A stretch of DNA of 64,000 bases from Auriscalpium vulgare (taxonomy: Eukaryota; Basidiomycota; Agaricomycetes; Russulales; Auriscalpiaceae): contig JAHBBC010000009.1 in the NCBI GenBank assembly GCA_019915015.1, positions 806,001-870,000 on the forward strand, in the 5' to 3' direction. The notes under the pieces are model-generated. The model was not told the origin of the DNA and did not search any database. It worked only from the letters and a program-made list of their open reading frames with translations. Made by a program: the position numbers and the translations under genes. This document shows positions 31,201 through 41,411 of this stretch, piece by piece (position 1 is the stretch's first letter; each line of letters starts with the position of its first letter).

Positions 31201-34200
31201 ATGGGCATCTCTGCACTCATGCCTGATTTGGAAATGATTCATAATATCTTTTTCCCGGTTTGAAAATTGATGGTTATTAAACGCATCCTCCCATGTTTGG
31301 TCGGTAGATTTGAGATCTTCTGGGTTTCGCCAAATTTTAAACAAAGTCAACATCGTCATGCAATACATCTCCCTGTTTCCCTTATCCCTTCTTGGTAAAG
31401 ACCTACCTACGAAATTGGGAATTATATTTTGCTCCTCAGACACAATGCTAACTTCTTGTGTTGAATATTGAGGATGTTCATCCGTGAAACGATAGAATTC
31501 TTTTCGATGACGTCGCTTACGTTTTTGAGGACGCTTCCGTACTGGTTCATAATCGCTATCGGAACCATTGTCACTGGACTCCGACGTCGTGTTATCAGAG
31601 TCAGCGGGTTCGGCGTCGTCAACAATGAAAGGAGGCAGTTCGTATGAATCGTTATTATCAGGGTGCTTCTCATTATTATTTTTTCGGCTCTGTGGAATTC
31701 GACGCTTCTCGTATTTTCTACACCACTCATAAACATTCATATTTGACAGCAGGATAGGACGGTACATGTAATCCATGGCTGTAGTATGAGGCACTATTCT
31801 TCCTTCTACATTCTTTAAGACGACTTTATCTTTTTCGCCTTCGTCGTGTAGATTCCAAAAGATTCGAACAGGTACCGTATAATTTTGCCAGTATACACGA
31901 CGAAATTCTTCATTAGTGACATGACCGCGATATCCCAAGTTGAACATTGACGCCATTGGACTGCCGATTTCCATTTTTACCGTCATCAGGTTCACCATTT
32001 TAACAAGTATTCGCCGGGCGCTGCTGATATTATCGTCATCACCAGATATAAATTCAGTCGTTTTAGTTAATATTGTTTGCACAGCATCCATCATGGTGTG
32101 AGTATTCAAGCCTGTTTTTGTTATGTATTCAGTCACATATTGCACAATGGCTTTTATTGCCGTTCCAGAGAGCATGCATGCGACATCTGTATTGCAACGC
32201 ATGAGAAAGGTCAATACATAATTGAACGTGTTCATCCACGACTCACCCTTTTTCATGTCGATGCTTCCCGTATCAGAATTTATCATCGTGTTTTCAAAAG
32301 AATCTCTGGGAAAACGGGACTTGCAAGATTCATATCGCTTATCGTAACAACCAGCATGGTGATTATGGACGTTGGATCGGTATAAGATGTCATCCACAAC
32401 GTCGTTGTACTTTAATTTCCATAACACCCATTCATCACATGCACTGCAGTCCGCAGCTTTCTCTTCGTGTACATTGCAGAGTGGAGGCGGCATAGATGGC
32501 AGGGTAAGAGTTGGCCTCAGGTACTCAGGGTTTTCTTTTTCTTCTTCTTTAACGTGTGCTTGTATATCATCGAATGTCCCTGTTATGAAATCACCTGCAT
32601 GAGCACTTTCCAAATATTCAATTAACTCACGTTGAAAATTCGACGATGGATCTAACATTCTGTTACGTATCTCCTGAGGTGGTAAGCTGTTAACAATCCA
32701 GAGAATGAGGTGCATGTGTAGAGTAAGACGTCCTTGTTGCTCGACAGTTCCATAATATGATCTAGTTGTGCCCCATAAGCCTTGGTGATCTGTACCATAT
32801 CCCAAAACATGTCTTACGAATAAGTCTACCATGTGCATAAAGAATTTAGCACAAGCAACTGAATTATTTGCGATTGCGCGTATTCTATTATCGCGTGTCT
32901 CATGTATAGGATAATAGGTCTTGTTATCTCCAGCAAAATAAATCGCAACAGGATGATTGACATCTGCGGGAGCGAAAGTTATATACCAAAACGGTGCCCC
33001 CACATAGTTTGTTATTGCCCAGATCTCGCTACGGTCAGACTTTCTCTGAGTTCGAGAACCAGGTACGTGCGCACCAACGTGATCCATGTCATCTAAAATT
33101 TGAAAACACAACTGTTCTTCTGGTGTTTTATCAGTGATAGTTTCATTATCCGCCAAACGCCGAATAATATCAGAGAGAACATTTCGATCCACCCTGCGTA
33201 GTCTGTCTGCAATACGCGGGTAGTTTTCTCGCGCCGCCATGATGAAACCCCCAGTTGAGCTACTTTTGATTTGCTTGTGATGAAAACATAGCAAGGAGAA
33301 CATAGGATCTGTTTGAAATCTCTTATCATGATATAAAAGTAAAGACTTGACACGAGCAGCTTCAGGGACAGGTTTAAAACCATTGTGATTGCCAAAACCA
33401 CCTAAACCGTATGGAAACAGCCATGGAAATATTTGTGGATACAACTGTGGATTTTGATACAGGGACAAAGGTTCGTCTTCGTGGCCTATTCCCAAGGCAC
33501 TTCCACCTTTATTTAGATGATCAAGCGCGATGGCTCGTAATTGTTGTGTTGTTTTGTTTGGTATTTCCGACCCCGTTAAAGCATGTACAATAAAAGGGCT
33601 TTCACCGTATAGCACAGAGGGATCTTCTTCTGCGTGAACAGCGGTCTGTTCTGCATAGCGTTCTTCCTGGGACAAGCGATATTCCGTAACAACGGGAACA
33701 CCTTCAATGTCGTAAGTCATCAGATTCTCCATAGATATATCAACATCTTCATAATCGATATGATTAAATTTCAACCAATTTAAGGCATCCAATACCTTTT
33801 TCCGTCGCACCAATAAAGGGGTACGCCTATATTCAACGTTGGTTGGCTTTGTAGGTCCGATATATACGAAACCAATGACGTCTTCCATTTCCCGGCGCGG
33901 GGGAGGCAGTGCCGCATATATTTTTGGTACAGGCGTTGAGAAAAACACAGCGTTTGCAGACATTTTATGTAGACCCGAATTCTTTACTCTCACTATGCAA
34001 CGGTTATGACACACGCGGGAAATCAACATCTTCTCAGCCCAGGAAAGCTCTTTCAAAACAGGAGGAACTGCTCCTATCCAATTACCATTAGCAAGGGCTT
34101 GCAGAGGGATTTTATTCTTTTTCAATTCTTTGAAGCACCCCTCACAAATGTAATGGCTATTTCGTACTAAAATGCCTTCGGGGTCAGCTTCTATATTGTC

Positions 34201-35190
34201 TGTAGAGGTAAGACGTTCCTTTCTAGTTACATATGTACTAGGTGAATATAATATGTCCATTTCTACGGGACGTTTGTTCAAGTCAACCATATCTTTCTTG
34301 AGATACAGGCACCCGCATACTTTACAACTTTGCTCAATAATACGATCTGCCGACAAATCATTGCAGAAATCGGTTATTATACGATGCATCAGTCTATCGG
34401 ACATGGGTCGAGGGGGAAACCTAGTTTGTTCAAAATTCTCTTTTTCTTTCTCACTATGTCGTTGACCAGTTCGTCTATCCGTGTCCGACACAATGTTGTG
34501 TATACGAAATCGAGAGACGTGAGTATCACAAGCAGTACACTGTTCATGATTCGACAGTCGTTCGCGGATGATGTCTACTTTAATGTTATGATCGGCAGGA
34601 ATTTTATGAATGACACATAACTCCAGAAGGACAGATTTGTGCAAAGTTTGAAGATGATGAAGGGGTATCTTAGCATATAGGTAGTTTGGGTTATTATATA
34701 CTGATTTATTGAATGCTATTTGACCAGCAAACTCATACGAACAAAAGCGACTGGGCACTGATGTGTTAGGTATAATAAATTCGCTAAGTGAATCGAATGA
34801 CCAAACAAACAACTGAGTGCGCCCGCCTCCTCGAATGGCAACATCTTTTGGTATAGGTTGTATTATTGTAAGGAATATGTAGTACATGGAGCTCACGAAG
34901 ACCACGAACAAAAATAACGTTGATCTAATATTGTTTTCATACGACATCGCCGCAATTGTTTTTACGTTGAGCTCATTTAAGAAAGTAGCGCATTGTTTGA
35001 TTTCACTTTGTCCAATTGCACATTGGCTGATTGCATATTGGTTGATGGCACATTGGCTGATTGCACTTTGGCTGATTGCACTTTGGCAGGTTGCACTTTG
35101 GCAGGTTGCACTTTGGCAAATTACGCTTTGGCAGATTGCACTTTGGCAAATTGCACTTGGGCAGATTGTAACTTCTGATATGAGAGGCAT
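28060..35190 (-). CDS. Helitron Rep/Pif1-helicase protein with C-terminal peptidase-like domain
   Basis: 2376 codons in one frame. N-terminal Cys-rich modules: CTACDTHVSRF, CKVCGCLYLKK, CEGCFKEL. Rep domain: HUH motif LTLHMHLILW (~residue 825) and Y2 motif VQYVTEYITK (~1020), which nick and join DNA in rolling-circle transposition. Pif1/RecD-type helicase: Walker A GGMAGTGKS (~1533), Walker B FLDEISMVD (~1611), AGDFAQLPPPG (~1648), and a late LSRSSSLSDTLIL motif. The C-terminal ~240 residues resemble a ubiquitin-specific-type cysteine peptidase: LSCAYDSLLTTLY (Cys ~2140), CVIC...CRICGH zinc pairs, and GGSHFTSR with WYYYDG (His ~2325). The first ~60 codons are an artificial-looking 5-residue repeat (CQSAI) from a 15-bp minisatellite, so the true start may be downstream, for example at MSYENN, or joined by splicing. 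The frame is intact, so the element may be autonomous. Confidence 0.85.
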   Translation of the reverse strand: MPLISEVTICPSAICQSAICQSVICQSATCQSATCQSAISQSAISQCAINQYAISQCAIGQSEIKQCATFLNELNVKTIAAMSYENNIRSTLFLFVVFVSSMYYIFLTIIQPIPKDVAIRGGGRTQLFVWSFDSLSEFIIPNTSVPSRFCSYEFAGQIAFNKSVYNNPNYLYAKIPLHHLQTLHKSVLLELCVIHKIPADHNIKVDIIRERLSNHEQCTACDTHVSRFRIHNIVSDTDRRTGQRHSEKEKENFEQTRFPPRPMSDRLMHRIITDFCNDLSADRIIEQSCKVCGCLYLKKDMVDLNKRPVEMDILYSPSTYVTRKERLTSTDNIEADPEGILVRNSHYICEGCFKELKKNKIPLQALANGNWIGAVPPVLKELSWAEKMLISRVCHNRCIVRVKNSGLHKMSANAVFFSTPVPKIYAALPPPRREMEDVIGFVYIGPTKPTNVEYRRTPLLVRRKKVLDALNWLKFNHIDYEDVDISMENLMTYDIEGVPVVTEYRLSQEERYAEQTAVHAEEDPSVLYGESPFIVHALTGSEIPNKTTQQLRAIALDHLNKGGSALGIGHEDEPLSLYQNPQLYPQIFPWLFPYGLGGFGNHNGFKPVPEAARVKSLLLYHDKRFQTDPMFSLLCFHHKQIKSSSTGGFIMAARENYPRIADRLRRVDRNVLSDIIRRLADNETITDKTPEEQLCFQILDDMDHVGAHVPGSRTQRKSDRSEIWAITNYVGAPFWYITFAPADVNHPVAIYFAGDNKTYYPIHETRDNRIRAIANNSVACAKFFMHMVDLFVRHVLGYGTDHQGLWGTTRSYYGTVEQQGRLTLHMHLILWIVNSLPPQEIRNRMLDPSSNFQRELIEYLESAHAGDFITGTFDDIQAHVKEEEKENPEYLRPTLTLPSMPPPLCNVHEEKAADCSACDEWVLWKLKYNDVVDDILYRSNVHNHHAGCYDKRYESCKSRFPRDSFENTMINSDTGSIDMKKGESWMNTFNYVLTFLMRCNTDVACMLSGTAIKAIVQYVTEYITKTGLNTHTMMDAVQTILTKTTEFISGDDDNISSARRILVKMVNLMTVKMEIGSPMASMFNLGYRGHVTNEEFRRVYWQNYTVPVRIFWNLHDEGEKDKVVLKNVEGRIVPHTTAMDYMYRPILLSNMNVYEWCRKYEKRRIPQSRKNNNEKHPDNNDSYELPPFIVDDAEPADSDNTTSESSDNGSDSDYEPVRKRPQKRKRRHRKEFYRFTDEHPQYSTQEVSIVSEEQNIIPNFVGRSLPRRDKGNREMYCMTMLTLFKIWRNPEDLKSTDQTWEDAFNNHQFSNREKDIMNHFQIRHECRDAHDDYAAQRREGKHNMNNENNKFAFNDSGDEDEPIGAAEIDEVGFKEVIKSYWEEIGKREERKLIQYQQMESLLQNNGWATAQTSASFNVPFESGGAHAPNEWKGILNREKQKVLDNRQKETAHLNKDLRRGEYPHYNTNVVQMVDKKYLDKRYIIGTKKERRLMDKIERDFTLYSDQRRAFRIITKHSLDPEASQLKFYLGGMAGTGKSQVIKALMEWFAQRNESHKFLTLAPTGAAAALISGSTYHSVLGINGFTTQQNITTMGEIYDRIKHVKYIFLDEISMVDCHNLYTISAQMSNAMRMPGDPFGGINMVFAGDFAQLPPPGRHPSLYAPQAQSIIHTTNSHITQQCVLGKALWHQFTVVVILKQNMRQNIQSDEDLAFRTALENMRYAACTDEDVALLMTRVAGPAAHQPKHSDPKFRNISVITAFNVQRDAINAVGVKRFARETNQELQDFYSKDKWTTKEKKATGKRGKRTLVDPLRSSDNIVKEHQNELWQLRPASTDHIPGKLSLCIGLPVMIKKNEATELSVTNGAEATVTGWKSYPLDKNHQALEVVFLKLTHPPTPIKIPNLPLNTIPLSKQVTSVRCATRSDRDMQISREQVPIIPNFSMTDFQAQGRTRPVNVVDLQHCRNHQSIYTCLSRSSSLSDTLILRGFHAQKIQAGISGWLRQELRELEILNHITEMQYEGELSPTLNATYRSALIRQYQDLQGETFVPTGIHSSIAWSKSKPFKKVTVIPPVAWEIIDGRKKNNSKLSTSASKLNPAQGSKSIFIMHEPPAKRSRTEVNVQHDDSVEFGLIWDAVSLSCAYDSLLTTLYSIFKLNNGYWMSTMKNLNAYTLYMHTLWSNNSLTPEAARDYLRRKVTDVYPDVSREDGTDLYQLSTTILNTGPVRRQEYCVICNELTVDNEMATPLWHAMDCDSTASYMIDQTSGRGRLCRICGHETQNRLHARDNAGKVLLVSLLGSAADVSQELTVNISDVRRSYSILGIVYYGGSHFTSRIRINSQWYYYDGMTTGRHLLPDSNTSNLRTAWGRSASLIIYTQI
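35012..35176. repeat. 15-bp minisatellite, about 11 units
   Basis: Units such as CTGATTGCACTTTGG and CAGGTTGCACTTTGG repeat head-to-tail. Because 15 is a multiple of three and the units lack stops, several frames are open on both strands: CQSAI repeats on the minus strand, TLADC repeats on the plus strand. It overlaps the annotated start of the Helitron gene. Confidence 0.9.
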
Positions 35191-36236
35191 GGTTGAGTGA
35201 AAGCCTGATACGCCAACCTGCAGATGTTTTATAACCAGTTGCCGTGGGAAAAATTACATAATGCGATATGGGATGTTCCGGCAGGGATCTTTTCCAGTAG
35301 GCGATACGGTATTCAACAGTCATTCTCAGGCTAGCCTGTAGTCTGTATGGGTAGATTCGGTTCTTTGTTATGGGCCTCGTTATATAATAACATGTAAAAC
35401 AATCCATACCCACAGGGAGTAGTAAGGGACTAATAGATACGGTTGTCATTATATATCTGTAATCCAAGCATATTCAAATGCGTAAGTTGTAATGACGCCG
35501 TAGCATACACTGACCGACATGTGATCTAAACTGTGTTCGGGATCCGAGGGTGATCATTAAACAAATTCATGCGCGAAGGTAAAGAACACACGGAGAGCAT
35601 TCAATAAGGGTATACAAGTAATGTTTTATACTTACACGATGATCACCACATTTCTTATTCGGGGAGGCGCCAGGTGAACATTTATCATTCAGAATGATTT
35701 GCACAAATGTATAATATTCAAGCCTCGCAAACGAATTGTTTAATGTCATAGGTATTAAGATTGTCAGGGCGGTTACAATGTATCGTGACATCAATAAAAC
35801 GAGCGAGGTAAAAATCCGGACGAATTGAACAGAGCAAGGTGAACGATTCTGAAGGACTCGGGTTTTAAAAGGAAGATATATAAAACCATCATTTATTGCT
35901 TTATATTTGACTGTTCTCGTCCGAGCGTCTCCAATCGGACAAAGAATCGAGTGGAACTGAAAAGATTCAGATCTTTATTTTAATATGTCATACGAAAGAA
36001 TGCAGTCACAGGAGATTATTTAATTGAACAAAGGATCGAGTGGATGTGAAGATATTAAGTTTCTGTTTGGTTTTTTATTCGAAGGAACAATAAATGGGAA
36101 GCTAATCCTTATACTAATTTATTCATCTTTTTAGGCAAAGTAAAGCGAATACCGCCATAGGTCGTTAAAGGTACAGAAAATTGAACGATACTGACGAGGC
36201 AAGTTAAAACATCGCAGAAATGTTGTGTAATATGAA
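35191..36236. other. Upstream region of the Helitron, AT-rich
   Basis: Holds the probable Helitron promoter/5' end. One short minus-strand frame with a hydrophobic N-terminus lies inside it (see 35567-35794). Around 35930-36010 and 36030-36070 similar phrases recur (AATCGAGTGGAACTGAAAAGATT.. and GATCGAGTGGATGTGAAGATATT), suggesting a small local duplication. Nothing else is recognisable. Confidence 0.4.
35567..35794 (-). CDS. Possible small secreted-type protein or first exon
   Basis: Begins MMSRYIVTALTILIPM, a short hydrophobic leader, then LEYYTFVQIILNDKCSP and KKCGDHR followed by a GTAAGT donor at ~35636. It could be a first exon of a longer gene running leftwards, or chance. No family recognised. 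Confidence 0.25.
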   Translation of the reverse strand: MMSRYIVTALTILIPMTLNNSFARLEYYTFVQIILNDKCSPGASPNKKCGDHRVSIKHYLYTLIECSPCVLYLRA

Positions 36237-37380
36237 TCACGTAGGTTTCACGAGTATATATACGGCTTGAATGTTGAAGGAGATCTTGTCCTCCTTATAT
36301 TTGTTCGCGGTGTGTACAATTCCGACCAGGGAGTTAGGAGGAATCTCCTCATTTCGCACCTCCTTGCCTATAAGTTTCCGTCTTCGAAAAACGCTGAGGA
36401 AAAAGTCTTCATTGACGTCACTTTCGTTTATCCCGTCGTGTTCGTCTTGAAAGATCGACGATATATCCCAAACAGTCACTGTAGAATATAAGTGTACGCC
36501 GAGTATTAGCCAGACAAGTTCACGCACCCATCTGATTGTGTTGCAAAGGAGCACGAGGAAGATCATCGAACTTTTCAATAGGACGACTCGAGCGCGGAGT
36601 CGTGTCTATACCAGGACTGGTAGTTGTTGTCCACTGATCGTTGCTTTGCGGCCCCTCCTTCCCTGTTATTATATAAACCTTAACCCTTTGTTAATATAAC
36701 ATGTGAACCCTTACCCGTTTTGGACCCCTGTCGCGTTGAAAACTGCACAGAGTTCCCAAACTCGTATACAGAAACTGTTCTCTGGGGAAATTTGAGAACT
36801 TGTCCATAGAACGCCAATCCCCGTTGCCACTCGGTAAAAATAGGATACATGGACAATTGACGGAATTGCTTCTGATTTGTTTCCACGTGGTTGATTAAAT
36901 TTGCCTCGCGAACGTAACCGAATTTGATGAGGAGTTCAACGCGTTGACCGCGGCCTACCGTTGGCTGGAAGGACCTGCCTTGGCTGGCAATGTTAAAAAG
37001 GGCGGGATTGGCTCTGGCGGGATTGACCAAAATATCGGGTTTTCCTCGAAAAGTGACAGCTTTAACAACTCGCCTGCGTGATGTTATATATTGAACCAAA
37101 TGAAATGCTGCGTAAAGACTTACTGCATATTCACGTAACCGTAGTTCCCACTGTTAAGCAGCCGTCCCAAGTCTCCGGTCTTAAATATTGCGTCGGCATC
37201 AAAATTCCTGCGATCATTCAACGAAGAGAAAGATGTGTGCCCATTATTATACATACAGTAGAGGAGGCAAATTGCCATAAGTGTTAGCAAGATAGCTACA
37301 CATGGGGTGTGACCGTGCCATAACCTCACATGCGGCAGGCGCCCTAGAACATATAATTGAGAATAAGCACGTCGGGACAT
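36237..37380 (-). CDS. Hypothetical membrane-anchored protein
   Basis: ATG at 37380 (MSRRAYSQLYVLGRLP). Exon 1 contains one transmembrane segment, CVAILLTLMAICLLYCMY (~residues 25-45), and ends NYGYVNMQ before a GTAAGT donor near 37118. Exon 2 (~37075-36715) has VTFRGKPDILVNPARANPA and SMYPIFTEWQRGLAFYG. Exon 3 (~36660-36535) contains PGIDTTPRSSRPIEKFDD. Exon 4 (~36482-36237) encodes VTVWDISSIFQDE and ends NIQAVYILVKPT at the stop. The topology is most simply a type II membrane protein with the bulk on the far side. No catalytic motif recognised. It lies between the Helitron and the SR-rich gene, same strand as both. Confidence 0.55.
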
Positions 37381-37613
37381 GGCGATGAAGAACAAACGCA
37401 CTCGGGGTTGATAACACTATCTATGTCCGTTAATATCTTCGATCCGGATGATCCGAAAGAGAATGCGTTCTTAATGTCAATTCTATAAATAAAGTATTAA
37501 GCGAATAATAACATAATCACGATACTAACTCACTGTTCGTCAGGTGAGTCGACATTTACAGGAACCTTCTTCTGATAAGAATCCAAAGTGCTTTTATTGA
37601 TGGGTTAATATTC

Positions 37614-39600
37614 ACAAAGGAAAATGAAAACAAAGTAATTGTCGCACTTTGTCTGCTCTACCCTGTAGAAACATATTAACGACAGTGTAAGTGAACAACG
37701 CGATCACGTACTTCACGGCCGAACGGTCAACGCCCTTCCCCTTGGCCAACTTTCTGTGAAAAATGAGATAAAAAACACTAATATATAAAACTTATATACT
37801 TACGAAGAAGCAGGCGCCGTGTCGGGATGCATTCCCGGGCTATGACAGAATTATTATAATCAATGAAAAAAAGAATCAACATAAACATAGTTTACTGACG
37901 ATGGGTAACGAATTTGCTCGGCTACAAAATTCGGAGCCGAAAGCTTATCTTGCCCGTCCTCGAGGGGACTATGCATCGGAGACAACGAGCGAGGCCTCTT
38001 AGATGAGGAAGCTTTCGGAGAATATGATTGCTGCCTCCGGGATTCAGAAGGTTTCGGCGAAAGCGAACGATTACGGTCATAGCTGGAGTAACTACACAGT
38101 TCCATCAACGTTGTTACAAGAATGTATATAATAATAACGTCACCTTGAATGTCTTTCATGACGACGGCGTTTGTGCGATTCTTTCTTTCCGCGGTGACTT
38201 CTGTTGCATATATTAAAAATAAACCATCAAGGACCTAGTATATTTAATTACTTGCGACCCGTTCTCTTTTCCTTGCGTCTTCAAATATTGTTAGCAAATA
38301 CCCGGCATCGTCATTATCAATCATTACCTTCTGGAGTGCGAACTTTCGGATCGCGCACTTGAACTGGACCGCGAACGCGTTGAAGACAAAGACGTAGACG
38401 GCGACCTCCTATGTGAACCAGTCAATTAAAAAATAGGATGCACAGGGGTACAAGATGCATACTTTCGGCGGCGAGAGCGATGCTTTTTGTCGCGATCTTT
38501 AGCATCTATACGAGATCTAACCCGCGAACCATGAGTAGAATGAATACTTATATATAGTGGAAGATACTTTTTTGAACGCGACCGGGAACGGCTGCTATGC
38601 CCCATGTATTAAGTTTGAACTTGGACGCGACTCTATCGTCTACCCACCTTTTAGAACGCGATCGTGAACGGCTCCTTTATATTAATGAGTTGAATTCAAA
38701 CTTATATAGCCAGACACACCTTTTATAACGCGATCGCGAACGGTCTCTTTTTCGTTTGACCTGTTCCTTGCGTTTATCCTTCGAGCTAATTTATATATGA
38801 GTGAGCAAAGGTATGTCATATATAGATATGTTACGTGTCATACCCAATAGAATCCGATCGAGAGCGGGTTCTTTGTTTTTCAATGAGCCGTGTTCATATT
38901 TAATTCCAAGTCAGACGCACCTTCTATTACGCGATCGAGAACGGCCTCGTTTTCTGATTTGTCGATCCAGGTGTCTTTCCCTCAACCTAATTTGCGTATC
39001 AGCCAAGGTATGTGACCTACGAATACTTTACCTCTCAGGCTCAACGGCATTCTCCTCCATCCTTTTATCCGATCTACCGCGATCATTCGGAGGATCGGGG
39101 GTTTCGTATTTCTTAAATATTCTATGGTAGATAATCAGTTTAAATATAAATCGAAATCAAATGATCCGTGCTTTTCGACTTCATTGGATTCACGTTTGCT
39201 GCCATGAAATAGTAAACAAATGAATATCCAGAATGCAAAGGCCACGGTACCTTTTGTTTCCCACGCTTTGAACATTATCGCTAAGAACAATAAGCATTGT
39301 TAAATGATGTAGCAACAAACATACATACTTGTTAACAGTCGCGGTGGTACGCTTTCTAAAATGTTTTTTTTAACAATCGGTTTCAAGGAATAAGAAACAA
39401 ACTCCTACTTCTTTTTCTTCTTTCGCTTATCCTCATCCCTGACGGAACATAAAAGGCAGGAAAGGTACGCAGATGAAATACTCACGTCGAGTCTTCGGTA
39501 AGTTCGATGACTTCCTTCTGCTGTCTAAGGGATGACATAGTGAAAACGATAAAACTTGTATACAGCAAGACACTTACTGTGATTTCTGTCGCGTCATCAT
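37614..39600 (-). CDS. SR-rich small protein assembled from duplicated microexons
   Basis: ATG at 39600: MMTRQKSQ then GTAAGT. The next exon encodes QQKEVIELTEDST, in which VIELT followed by acidic residues resembles a SUMO-interacting motif, then DEDKRKKKKK. Between 39140 and 38300 several ~30-nt exons each encode SRSRSRSK-like peptides. Their copies at about 38574, 38651, 38723 and 38930 are near-repeats (AACGCGATCG..GAACGG). Further exons: YDRNRSLSPKPSESRRQQS and KRPRSLSPMHSP (~38080-37900), PGMHPDTAPASS (~37835-37803), and a last exon KLAKGKGVDRSAVKYVIAL to the stop at 37614. No RNA-recognition domain is visible. An RS-domain protein of the splicing or nuclear-speckle type is the likely class (inference). 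Confidence 0.55.
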
Positions 39601-39808
39601 CGTGGTGAGAGTGAGAGGAAATGGATACCCGTCGTTGCAGGCATCTTCTTCCAAGTATATAAGGAGTCTAAGTTCAAACCCCGCTATGTGACCGGAAAAG
39701 GAAAGGCTGGGAGTAACGAGACCATTGGTAGCGTAAGGTTAGAACGCCGCGATATAAAAGCAGTTCAATGAACACCTCCAATCTTCTCCTCCTATCTCGA
39801 CTACAATC

Positions 39809-40995
39809 ATGTCGCAAGCCATGAGTCCAGAGTTCCGTCAATATTTGGAGAAGTATACGGGTAAGAATGAACACTCTAGAGTATCATACTTGACACCTAA
39901 ACACAAAACAGATGAGGCTAACCAGTTAATGGACACTGCACATACTGCACGGGCAGGTCAATATCTGTTGGCTGACCTTTGCGAAGTTGGTGTTATCCAC
40001 ACGTATCTGAAAGTTTTTTCTTCTCAACCATTATAAATTGCACAGGACGACTTTATCAAGAAGAGTTTTGAAATTCAACGAGAAGGAGGGATCGGAGCAT
40101 GTGCAATCCAGATCAAAGGCTCTGAAAGCGCAGATGAACCGGTCTTTGTTGTCCGAGGAATTCTTACTGCATATGACTTACCTCCGGTGAGGGACAAAAA
40201 ACAGTACGTGCGAATATTATTTCAGACGATGGTGTATTAATTAAACTTCAAAGAGTGGGACATTTTGCATACGCACGGCAACAAGTCGAAATTCAAGGAT
40301 TTGGTTCGGCAACGTTCGAGCGGGCGGCCAACGGATTATTCTCGATTCATCAACAAATGTCCGCACGGTTTGGAAAATCGGAGTTAAGTTCCTTGGATCT
40401 TAAACAAAACGGAGAAGATTATTGTCTGCAATTCTCAAACCGATATTTTACGAACAAATCCCAGGCTGGTAACATGAAGGCCATTGGGTTCTCTGCGCAA
40501 GTCGATCCCGAGGACGTACTAAAGAACGCGCCGCCGCAATTTGTTCATTTGGAAGAAAATGAAGTATTATACTATGAACAGATCAAGAATGAAAAGTTAG
40601 TAACATACATATAACTAGTTTGATGGCTATTCTGATACGCAGTAGTAAATCGCAACCTGCCTATAAACGGTTGAATCCTGCTGAATTCCGACCAGGACAT
40701 GTTGTTGAAATTCAATGCACCTTTGCAAGCGTCCCCCTGTCGGGGAGTACGAGCAAACACAAAATGTTATGCCAATTGAGAGCAATAGCATTGTTGGATA
40801 GACAGTTATGCGAGGTATATTCAGTCATTGTATTGAATGGACTTTATTAATCCGATCACGCAGATATACGACAACCTCACCGTTATCTCACCGCCAAAGA
40901 TACCAATTCGTAAAAGAAAGACTGGATATGATGCAGGGGATGAGGAGATTACTAAACGAAACAAACCTAACGATAATACGATGGATGAATCCTGA
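39809..40995 (+). CDS. Hypothetical protein with basic C-terminal tail
   Basis: Six to seven exons. ATG at 39809: MSQAMSPEFRQYLEKYT. The next exon has EANQLMDTAHTARAGQYLL, then DDFIKKSFEIQREGG... ITAYDLPPVRD-like sequence to ~40203. A long exon from ~40255 (VGHFAYARQQVEIQGFG) ends LEENEVLYYEQIKNEK. The next (~40642-40814) contains LNPAEFRPGHVVEIQCTF and HKMLCQLRAIALLD. The last (~40861-40995) encodes IPIRKRKTGYDAGD, a basic NLS-like stretch, and ends NDNTMDES. The block G-x-VVEIQ...ML-x-x-LRAIALLD looks like a conserved lineage-restricted fungal domain, but I cannot name it. About 330 residues. Confidence 0.55.
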
Positions 40996-41411
40996 GTTAA
41001 GCCGCCGAGGTACTGAGTTCGCCTTTTCGTTGGTTCAACATGTAAACATTACTTTTAAACGTGTACTCGTAATATTTTCAGCAATACCTTCCTTTAAACT
41101 TGACGTATGTTATATGGGAAGGGTACCCAAGAATATCTCCTATGTATAAGACAAATGACCACTTACGGTCTTAACGAATATAAAACTCGCTACGCATGTA
41201 CGCCGTCACAATAATTCAATCATGTCAACATTAATACCCAATCAAATCGTGACACAGAATAAGGCGTTGTACAAAGATCACGTAAGAGGACACCCGTCAC
41301 ATGACCCTAGCACGCCACCGTTACCAACGACGTACGTTAGCCGTCGGAGGACTTCGTCACTACCTTCATCCTCACCTCCATCTCGTCTCACCAGAAGTAA
41401 CCAAAAGAACC

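Larger units (their letters stand above)
27351..35190 (-). mobile_element. Helitron-like rolling-circle transposon
   Basis: Defined by its Rep/helicase gene. It sits between the left (21.1-27.2 kb) and right (41.4-57 kb) parts of the alpha/beta/gamma cluster. Helitron ends (5' TC, 3' hairpin plus CTRR) could not be located with confidence. The element may extend rightwards beyond 35190 to about 36 kb. The repeat array at 27351-28294 lies at its 3' side. Confidence 0.75.

Noticed and set aside
34993..35178. Pentapeptide-repeat protein on the plus strand
   Set aside because: Explained by a 15-bp minisatellite that is open in several frames on both strands; there is no gene context.
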